From NCBI GenBank assembly GCA_035447925.1, contig DAOTHY010000039.1:1-20724 (forward strand): a DNA stretch of 20,724 nucleotides, written 5' to 3'. The position numbers and the translations under genes are program-made. This DNA comes from JASUTC01 sp035447925 (GTDB lineage Bacteria; Thermotogota; Thermotogae; MWEM01). Positions 15,763 to 20,724 of this stretch are shown here, piece after piece (within the stretch, counting starts at the first letter, position 1; every line of letters begins with the position of its first letter). Under the pieces are notes generated by a model. It saw only the letters and a program-made list of their open reading frames with translations, made no database searches and was not told the DNA's origin.

Positions 15763-17439
15763 TTACTGTGCGGATTCCAATTTGATCAGCATTTCTACAA
15801 AACCAAATTGCATTTTGCCGGCCCAGCTACAAGGATAGCCTGTGGGATTGTCTTCAGTTGACCAGTTTTTCCAGACACTGGAAGTGGATTGGGCCCAAAG
15901 ACCATTGTACCAAAGAGGAATGGAAGGCATAGCATTAAGGAGTTTTTCCTGAATTTGTGAAGCTTTTTCCATGATACCGGCATCAGAATTCTGCATCATA
16001 TTGAATTCTCGGATGAGCGTAAAGAGTTCGGCATCGTCATATCGGCTGTAGTTACCGTCTGTTACCAATTTACCATAGATTTCATCGGTTGCAACCCAAT
16101 TCCAGTAAGTATAAGGTGTTGTACTTCTGGAGGAAGCAAAATTATTGATACACATATCAAAAGTACCATCTTGAATCTTGTTCATGTAAATACCATAATC
16201 CGGGAAGCTGGGAACAGCGTTGATGCCTACTGCCTGGAAGTTGTTGGCGATAACCTTGATGGATTCCATCCAGTCCGTCCACCCGTTAGGAACGATAATT
16301 TCGAATTTCATGCTGTTACCGTTTTTGTCGTCTCTCCAGCCGTCTCCATTGGCATCCACATAACCATTGTCATCAAGCATCTTGATGGCTGCTTTGGGGT
16401 CATAGTTGAATCCGTTTGCTTCAACAACTTCTTCATCGTAGTATTTCATCCAGCCTTCACCGAACAGACCAGCGGCGTTGGCCACTTCTACCTGATTTTC
16501 AAATACCCTTTCCACGATAATCTCCGGATTGATAGCAAACGCCAAAGCCCTTCTGAAAGCAGCATCTTTCATCGCACCCTTTGTTGTATTCAAGAAAAGA
16601 AGCGCTGAGTTTTCTGAAAGCATGTATGGTTCACCCTTGTACCAAGTAGTCAAACCGAACGTATCTTTAATCTTTGGAACACCTGGAATGAAGTAGTTAC
16701 TCAGATCCAATTCACCTTTCATCAACATTCCCAATGCCACGTTATTGCTGTTGACAACTAAATTAACCAGATATTTTGGTTTTGGCTGGCCAAATACATC
16801 GTTGCCCCACCAGTTATCATTTCTAACCCAAACCATTCTGTCCTGTCCAATGCTATCCGCCATATAAGGTCCAGTACCAACTGGATTTGCGTTAGCTGTT
16901 GTTAAATATTCATCAGCCGGTTTTGCACCCCAAATATGTTCCGGAATGATTCTCAAATCGTAAAGGATAACGCTCCATTCCTGATAATGAGGCTCATCAC
17001 CAAATGTAAATCTGACTTTTGTTGGTGAAACAGCTTCTACACTGTCAATCCAATTCCAAACATTGGAATAATGCAGGGCATTATCTTTAGCTACTTCAAA
17101 AGTAAACACCACGTCATCAGCTGTAAAAGCTTCTCCATCTGTCCATTTGATTCCCTTCCTCAATTCTACTTCATAAACTTTGGATGAAACCCATTCGCCT
17201 TTAACTGCAAGCCAAGGCTGGTATTCATCTGCCAATGGGTAGTAATGGAACAGGTACTCATAAACCAATCCGCCGGTTCCTGTTACTTCAGCCCACGGTG
17301 TTAACGGGTTCCAGTTTGTGGGGGCTCCCCAAAGACCTCCACCGTAAACCAGTGTTTCATTTCTCTCGTAACTGAAAGCCATGGTTGAAACCAACAACAC
17401 TAATAGCACTCCGAGTAGAACTTTCCAATGGTTTTTCAT
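15763..17439 (-). CDS. ABC transporter substrate-binding protein, family 5 (oligosaccharide/oligopeptide)
   Basis: 558 residues. A signal peptide (MKNHWKVLLGVLLVLLVS then TMAFS) is followed directly by mature protein with no lipobox cysteine, so it is predicted to be soluble and periplasmic. Family 5 features are clear: NWNPLTPWAEVTG near the start, the LRKGIKWTDGEAFTADDVVF signature (~residues 93-112), RRALAFAINPEIIVERV, and LLDDNGY-like AIKMLDDNGYVDANGDGWRD. The WYNGLWAQS region near the end and many tryptophans around the ligand site resemble the cello-oligosaccharide/beta-glucoside binders of Thermotogota rather than strict peptide binders. Gene context (sugar kinase, GH4 enzyme) agrees. 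It is first in the operon with permeases, ATPases and the LacI repressor. AAGAGGTG lies six bases upstream of ATG 17439. Confidence 0.93.
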   Translation of the reverse strand: MKNHWKVLLGVLLVLLVSTMAFSYERNETLVYGGGLWGAPTNWNPLTPWAEVTGTGGLVYEYLFHYYPLADEYQPWLAVKGEWVSSKVYEVELRKGIKWTDGEAFTADDVVFTFEVAKDNALHYSNVWNWIDSVEAVSPTKVRFTFGDEPHYQEWSVILYDLRIIPEHIWGAKPADEYLTTANANPVGTGPYMADSIGQDRMVWVRNDNWWGNDVFGQPKPKYLVNLVVNSNNVALGMLMKGELDLSNYFIPGVPKIKDTFGLTTWYKGEPYMLSENSALLFLNTTKGAMKDAAFRRALAFAINPEIIVERVFENQVEVANAAGLFGEGWMKYYDEEVVEANGFNYDPKAAIKMLDDNGYVDANGDGWRDDKNGNSMKFEIIVPNGWTDWMESIKVIANNFQAVGINAVPSFPDYGIYMNKIQDGTFDMCINNFASSRSTTPYTYWNWVATDEIYGKLVTDGNYSRYDDAELFTLIREFNMMQNSDAGIMEKASQIQEKLLNAMPSIPLWYNGLWAQSTSSVWKNWSTEDNPTGYPCSWAGKMQFGFVEMLIKLESAQ

Positions 17440-17522
17440 AAAAACACCTCTTTTTATAATTTGTTGGCAGAGACTGTATCTACTATAAATCAGTAAAGTT
17501 GGAAAATGTGCCTTACATTTTC

Positions 17523-17551
17523 ATTCTATTGTGAAACATGTTTCATTAAAA
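17523..17551 (-). promoter_or_regulatory. Probable promoter of the transporter operon
   Basis: Minus strand: -35 TTTTAA (17551-17546), 17-base spacer, -10 TAGAAT (17528-17523). The spacer is almost filled by the operator palindrome. The -35 is weak, so activation or basal low expression is possible. The leader is about 77 bases. Confidence 0.5.
17532..17545. promoter_or_regulatory. Candidate LacI-family operator 1
   Basis: Perfect 14-base palindrome TGAAACATGTTTCA located in the spacer of the predicted transporter-operon promoter. This is the size and form of LacI/GalR-family operators, but with AT instead of the common CG at the centre. Confidence 0.65.
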
Positions 17552-17825
17552 ATTTGGTCATTTCTGATAATCCGGAATTATTTTAGATTATCAACAAATA
17601 GCATACCATAGGTTCAATATACTCATTTTTTTAACGCATTTGATTAGTATTTAAATCACATTCCAGAAATCAATCCTTATAGATCAGCCTTATATGAGCT
17701 TTTAAAAGCTTTTACGGGGATATAACAACCCTTGAATTGAAAACAAGCAATAATAAAAAAACAAGGTCGTTTTTGAAGACTATTCAACAATAATCATTGT
17801 TAATCTGTTTTCACAGCCTTTTACA

Positions 17826-17839
17826 AGAAACGAGTTTCA
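17826..17839. promoter_or_regulatory. Candidate LacI-family operator 2
   Basis: AGAAACGAGTTTCA, with GAAAC-NN-GTTTC identical to operator 1. Its centre is 294 bases from that of operator 1, close to 28 helical turns, which would allow looping. Confidence 0.5.
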
Positions 17840-17921
17840 ATCTATCATGATTGTTGTTGTAACAAATTAATTCGTGTGCCCAGTTGTAACCTTTTTCAAA
17901 ATTCACAAAAACAATCATTTA

Positions 17922-17951
17922 TTGATCGAAATAGATGAAACAAGTTATAAT
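17922..17951 (+). promoter_or_regulatory. Promoter of the kinase-GH4 operon
   Basis: -35 TTGATC (17922-17927), 18-base spacer, -10 TATAAT (17946-17951), about 50 bases before ATG 18001. A third operator-like site overlaps the spacer and -10. Confidence 0.65.
17936..17949. promoter_or_regulatory. Candidate LacI-family operator 3 (imperfect)
   Basis: TGAAACAAGTTATA: the left half is identical to operator 1 and the right half keeps GTT. It overlaps the -10 of the kinase promoter, a typical repressor position. Confidence 0.45.
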
Positions 17952-18000
17952 CTGCTGTGTTATAAAATAAAGATACCTATCAATTTAACAAGGGGGTTTT

Positions 18001-18972
18001 ATGAATTATCTTGGTGCGGATATCGGTGGAACAAAAACAGCTCTGATCATTGCCGACAACAACGGTACCGTTTTAACTGTGCAAAAAGGAATCGGATCAA
18101 ACTATCAGGGATGCGGTAAGGAAAAATCCTTTGAAGTGATCGAGGAGCTTTTGAGAAAGGCTGTAAAAGCTATTTCGATACAAAGAAAAGAACTGGATTA
18201 TGCCTTTTTCGGTGTAGCTGGGGCGGATTTGGATTACGATTATACCATGATCGAATCCATTCTGAATCGCCTCCAATTAAACCCTTATTCATTTGATAAC
18301 GATGGGCTGATTGCATTAAGGTCTGGAACAGAGTCAGGGACGGGAATCCTGGTTACATGCGGAACGGGAAGCATCAGTTACGGATACAATAATAAACAAA
18401 TCATACGAAAGGGAGGCTTCAGCAGTTTTTTTGGCGAAAGGCTTGGTGGTTATTATGTTGCCGGAATGGTGGCTTCGGCTATCATTCGTGGTGAAGATGG
18501 TCGAGCGCCCAAAACCATTATGCACGATTTGCTAAAAAAACACTATTCGGTTTCCATTGAGGAAATGATGAAAATGGAGTATCCCGACCAGCCCTACAGG
18601 GGTCCAAATGTCAACATCTCGCTGATCAACACCCTATACCAGGCCGCTCATCTGCAGGATATGGTCGCAATGAGTATTTTATGTGAGATTACAAAAGAAG
18701 TCCAAACGATTGTGAACGCTTTTAGAATGGATATGCAGTTTGAATTCCCCATCAATCTTGTACTTGAAGGATCTGTTTTTAAAAATGCCGACCCCCTGTT
18801 GCTTCATATGATTAAACAGTCGCTGGGAAGTGATTACGAGTTGGTTCTACCCAAACATGATCCCGTAATCGGCGCTGTACTCTTTGCAATGGAAAAGGCA
18901 GGCCAACCTGTTACTGATTCTGTGTATAAACAACTGATCAAAACCTATGTGAACTATAATGAAGCTCAATGA
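18001..18972 (+). CDS. BadF/BadG/NagK-type ATP-dependent sugar kinase
   Basis: 323 residues of the actin-like ATPase superfamily. Phosphate-1 motif ADIGGTKTA (~6-14); FGVAGAD (~70-76); FDNDGLIAL (~98-106), whose Asp is the likely catalytic base; phosphate-2 TCGTGSISYG (~119-128); and GGFSSFFGERLGGYYVA (~138-154), equivalent to the GxxxxxGDEGSG region of N-acetylglucosamine kinases. EGSVFKN (~258-264) is the adenosine-region glycine motif. AAGGGGG lies about five bases before ATG 18001. The next gene, a GH4 6-phospho-beta-glucosidase, follows after 17 bases. The simplest reading is that this enzyme phosphorylates the imported disaccharide or aryl-glycoside to make the GH4 substrate. It could instead phosphorylate a released monosaccharide such as glucose or N-acetylglucosamine. 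Confidence 0.88.
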   Translation: MNYLGADIGGTKTALIIADNNGTVLTVQKGIGSNYQGCGKEKSFEVIEELLRKAVKAISIQRKELDYAFFGVAGADLDYDYTMIESILNRLQLNPYSFDNDGLIALRSGTESGTGILVTCGTGSISYGYNNKQIIRKGGFSSFFGERLGGYYVAGMVASAIIRGEDGRAPKTIMHDLLKKHYSVSIEEMMKMEYPDQPYRGPNVNISLINTLYQAAHLQDMVAMSILCEITKEVQTIVNAFRMDMQFEFPINLVLEGSVFKNADPLLLHMIKQSLGSDYELVLPKHDPVIGAVLFAMEKAGQPVTDSVYKQLIKTYVNYNEAQ

Positions 18973-18989
18973 TATAAGGAGGGATAGGA

Positions 18990-20273
18990 TTGAAGAAGAT
19001 AACAGTCATTGGAGGGGGAAGCACTTACACACCGGAGTTGATGGATGGATTGATCAAAAATGCTGATGCGATTGATTGTGGTGAAGTCTACCTGCTTGAT
19101 ATAGACAGGACAAACAAATTCAAGATTGTGGCGGAGCTTGCCCAGAGAATGGTGGAACACGCCGGAGCTAAATTTCTTTTACGCTGGGGAACCGATATCA
19201 AAGATGGTTTGCAGGATGCTCATTTTATCCTTCAGCAATATCGCCCTGGATTACTGGCAGGCCGCATCATGGATGAAACCATTCCATTAAAGTACAACCT
19301 GATAGGCCAGGAAACAACCGGTGTGGGGGGCTTCTCGTGTGCCCTGAGGGCCCTTCCGATCGTGGAACAGTATGTGGAATTCGTAAGGAAATGGGCGAAT
19401 AAAGATGCGTTCATTATCAACTTTACTAATCCTTCGGGACTGATCTCTGAATTTGTGATCAATACTTTGGGTTTTGAGAACTTTGCCGGTTTGTGCAACA
19501 TTCCCATCAATACCCTCCAAACCCTAGCTGAAAACTTTAACTGTAAAAGAAGCGACATCTTTCTCCATTATTACGGTCTCAATCACATGAGCTGGATTGA
19601 CAGGGTTTATGTCAAGGGCATCGATCGAACTCAGGACGCCTTTAATAAAACCTATAAACCAGAAAATGTACCGGATTCGGAACTGTTTGAACGATTTGCC
19701 TTTGAATCAGCCATGATTCTAAACCCTTATTTGCGCTATTACTACACCACACAGACCATGCTCGCTGAGGAAAAAGAAGCCAAGGCCACTAAAGGTACCC
19801 GTGGAGAGCAGGTACAACAAATTGAAAGGGACCTTCTGGAGAAATATTCCGATGTCACCCTGTATGAAAAGCCGTTAGAATTGGAGCAGCGGGGTGGATC
19901 CATGTACTCCACAGCTGCTATTGAACTCATCCGAGACCTGTGCACCAAGGGTACGAAAGAGCATATCGTCAACATCCGTAACAACGGGGCAGTCGAAAAT
20001 CTGGATAGAAGTTATGTACTTGAAATCAATGCGCGTGTCTCGCAAGGCATGATCCGGCCAGTTTGTATACAAAAGGCGCATCCGATCGCAAAGGGATTAA
20101 TTGATACGGTTAAAACATTTGAAAGACTGACCATTGAAGCGCATTTGAAAGGATCGAAAAAGAAAGCTCGAGATGCTCTATTGATTCATCCGTTAGGCCC
20201 CCGATTGGAAGATGTTAACGCCCTCTTGGATGATCTTCTGGAGGCAAACCAAGACTATTGCCGACTGAGTTGA
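18990..20273 (+). CDS. GH4 family 6-phospho-beta-glucosidase (NAD- and divalent-metal-dependent)
   Basis: 427 residues, normal family length. The TTG start at 18990 is set by AAGGAGGG six bases upstream. The N-terminal Rossmann motif is VIGGGSTYTPELMDGL (~6-21) for NAD. GQETTGVGGFSCALR (~106-120), NFTNPSG (~144-150) and GLCNIP (~167-172) follow, then YYGLNHMSW (~194-202). Cys169 and His199 are the expected metal ligands. These enzymes work in the cytosol by an oxidation-elimination-addition-reduction mechanism and reduce NAD transiently. The GGSMYSTAAIELI and NIRNNGAVENL segments match the 6-phospho-beta-glucosidase branch (CelF/LicH/BglT-like) more than the alpha-glucosidase or alpha-galactosidase branches. 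No PTS gene is nearby, so the phosphorylated substrate is probably supplied by the preceding kinase. Confidence 0.93.
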   Translation: MKKITVIGGGSTYTPELMDGLIKNADAIDCGEVYLLDIDRTNKFKIVAELAQRMVEHAGAKFLLRWGTDIKDGLQDAHFILQQYRPGLLAGRIMDETIPLKYNLIGQETTGVGGFSCALRALPIVEQYVEFVRKWANKDAFIINFTNPSGLISEFVINTLGFENFAGLCNIPINTLQTLAENFNCKRSDIFLHYYGLNHMSWIDRVYVKGIDRTQDAFNKTYKPENVPDSELFERFAFESAMILNPYLRYYYTTQTMLAEEKEAKATKGTRGEQVQQIERDLLEKYSDVTLYEKPLELEQRGGSMYSTAAIELIRDLCTKGTKEHIVNIRNNGAVENLDRSYVLEINARVSQGMIRPVCIQKAHPIAKGLIDTVKTFERLTIEAHLKGSKKKARDALLIHPLGPRLEDVNALLDDLLEANQDYCRLS

Positions 20274-20306
20274 TTTGAAAGTAACAGTTATATTGTAAAA
20301 ATTTAA

Positions 20307-20347
20307 ACAAAAAAACAAGGAATCCTCAGGATTCCTTGTTTTTTTGT
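20307..20347. terminator. Strong bidirectional terminator
   Basis: A perfect 19-bp stem (20307-20325 with 20329-20347) around a TCA loop: an ACAAGGAATCC-type core with seven A on the left and seven T on the right. It can terminate the GH4 operon rightward and anything coming leftward, including the gene at the right edge. Confidence 0.92.
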
Positions 20348-20357
20348 CTACTCAAAT

Positions 20358-20386
20358 ATTATAACACAGAAAGTGCCATCTGTCAA
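20358..20386 (-). promoter_or_regulatory. Consensus promoter firing leftward into the terminator
   Basis: Minus strand TTGACA (20386-20381), 17-base spacer, TATAAT (20363-20358): a full consensus match. Predicted start near 20351-20352, only about five bases before the terminator stem. A run of nine C (minus; G on plus, 20387-20395) abuts the -35 on its upstream side. Confidence 0.65.
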
Positions 20387-20395
20387 GGGGGGGGG
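20387..20395. repeat. Nine-G homopolymer tract
   Basis: (G)9 on the plus strand directly next to the -35 of the orphan promoter and about 20 bases from the stop of the right-edge gene. Such tracts are prone to slippage and to sequencing-length errors. Confidence 0.9.
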
Positions 20396-20414
20396 ATTTA
20401 TTGGCATAATGGCA

Positions 20415-20724
20415 TTATTTTTTTCTTCCCACCGCATAAATCCATCCGGTTTCTGGGGAGGGACCAAACATGTATTGGTATTCCAATGGAGAAGAGTCGG
20501 ACATGGGGTAAAGGCCAAATCCGGTTTCCAGCATGAGTGTGTTGAGATTATCCGCCACTTTATCGTTGATGTTATATTTGATAATTTCTTCGCCTTCAGG
20601 TGTAATCACATAGAACGATCGATCTACACCATTTTGAGCCATCGCTTCAAGATAAGCCATCAGCGCATCGGTGAATTTCGATCCTCCCAAATATCCTACA
20701 AGCTTTTCACCCTGATAAACGGGT
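20415..20724 (-). CDS. C-terminal part of a Cache-like extracytoplasmic sensor protein (partial)
   Basis: The open frame enters from the right edge and ends with TAA at 20415-20417, giving the last ~102 residues. PVYQGEKLVGYLGGSKF near the edge, then a long helix and FYVITPEGEEIIKYN, and finally PETGWIYAVGRKK, resemble the second half of a double Cache (PAS-like) ligand-binding domain. In most such proteins a membrane helix and a signalling module (MCP, HD-GYP, GGDEF or kinase) follow, but here the chain stops five residues after the last beta strand. It may be a solute-binding or stand-alone sensor domain, or a truncated receptor. Transcription probably ends at the terminator 20347-20307. 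The N-terminus is outside the window, so the family call is tentative. Confidence 0.55.
   Translation of the reverse strand, partial: PVYQGEKLVGYLGGSKFTDALMAYLEAMAQNGVDRSFYVITPEGEEIIKYNINDKVADNLNTLMLETGFGLYPMSDSSPLEYQYMFGPSPETGWIYAVGRKK

Larger units (their letters stand above)
17440..18000. other. Divergent regulatory region between the transporter and kinase/GH4 operons
   Basis: 561 A/T-rich bases. It contains two oppositely directed promoters and three LacI-type palindromes (listed separately), plus a perfect A/T-rich palindrome AGCTTTTAAAAGCT at 17697-17710. No credible gene lies between. Confidence 0.75.

Noticed and set aside
17697..17710. Palindrome AGCTTTTAAAAGCT as an operator
   Set aside because: It is unlike the GAAAC-NN-GTTTC sites, made almost only of A and T, and not near a promoter; chance in A/T-rich DNA is likely.
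17874..18119. 81-residue plus-strand frame overlapping the kinase start
   Set aside because: It has no ribosome binding site, crosses the kinase promoter and operator, and overlaps the kinase in another frame.
1..20724. CRISPR arrays, tRNA or rRNA genes, insertion sequences, phage genes
   Set aside because: No regularly spaced repeats, tRNA-like sequence, transposase motifs or terminal inverted repeats flanking a coding unit were seen by eye on either strand.

Overview
The window is about 20.7 kb of mid-GC bacterial DNA with strong GGAGG-type ribosome binding sites, several GTG/TTG starts and sigma70/sigmaA-type promoters. One run of exactly 100 N (1340-1439) marks a scaffold join, so this is a draft or metagenome assembly. 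The organism cannot be named from the sequence. Three exported proteins, including the ABC substrate-binding protein, have ordinary type I signal peptides with no lipobox cysteine. Together with PTS-free oligosaccharide uptake and a GH4 phospho-glycosidase, this fits a Thermotogota-like bacterium, but a clostridial host is not excluded. No tRNA, rRNA, CRISPR array or insertion sequence was seen.

Left part (1-2181, minus strand): a tight three-gene operon reading a Crp/Fnr-type regulator, an M24 (Xaa-Pro type) metallopeptidase interrupted by the N gap, and a ZIP/ZupT-type metal transporter that runs off the window edge. Next, still on the minus strand, are an exported ankyrin-repeat protein (2251-3828) with a good terminator, a small decayed ankyrin fragment (3910-3969), and a 1220-residue exported protein (4041-7703). 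That large protein combines TolB-like propeller repeats, a ZU5-like domain, a glycine-rich hydrophobic segment and a gluzincin (HExxH...E) metalloprotease domain.

Middle part (7704-10866): a gene-poor 500-bp stretch, then a small Nif11-like RiPP-type leader peptide (8204-8446, minus) that ends only five residues after its Gly-Gly site. It has its own promoter and terminator. Divergent from it is an MMPL/RND (HAE3-like) membrane exporter (8692-10866, plus). No RiPP maturation enzyme is in the window.

Right part (10876-20347): a carbohydrate-uptake locus. A leftward operon encodes a family 5 substrate-binding protein, two permeases, two ATPases (Opp/Dpp type) and, last, a LacI-family repressor. 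A divergent rightward operon encodes a BadF/NagK-type sugar kinase and a GH4 6-phospho-beta-glucosidase. The intergenic region (17440-18000) carries three GAAAC-NN-GTTTC-like palindromes, two of them in the -35/-10 spacers of the two divergent promoters. This suggests that the LacI protein co-represses both operons. The inferred pathway is ABC import of a beta-glycoside, ATP-dependent phosphorylation in the cytosol, and cleavage by the NAD- and metal-dependent GH4 enzyme, without a PTS.

The right edge holds a long bidirectional terminator, a consensus minus-strand promoter that fires straight into it beside a nine-G tract, and the C-terminal end of a Cache-like sensor protein.
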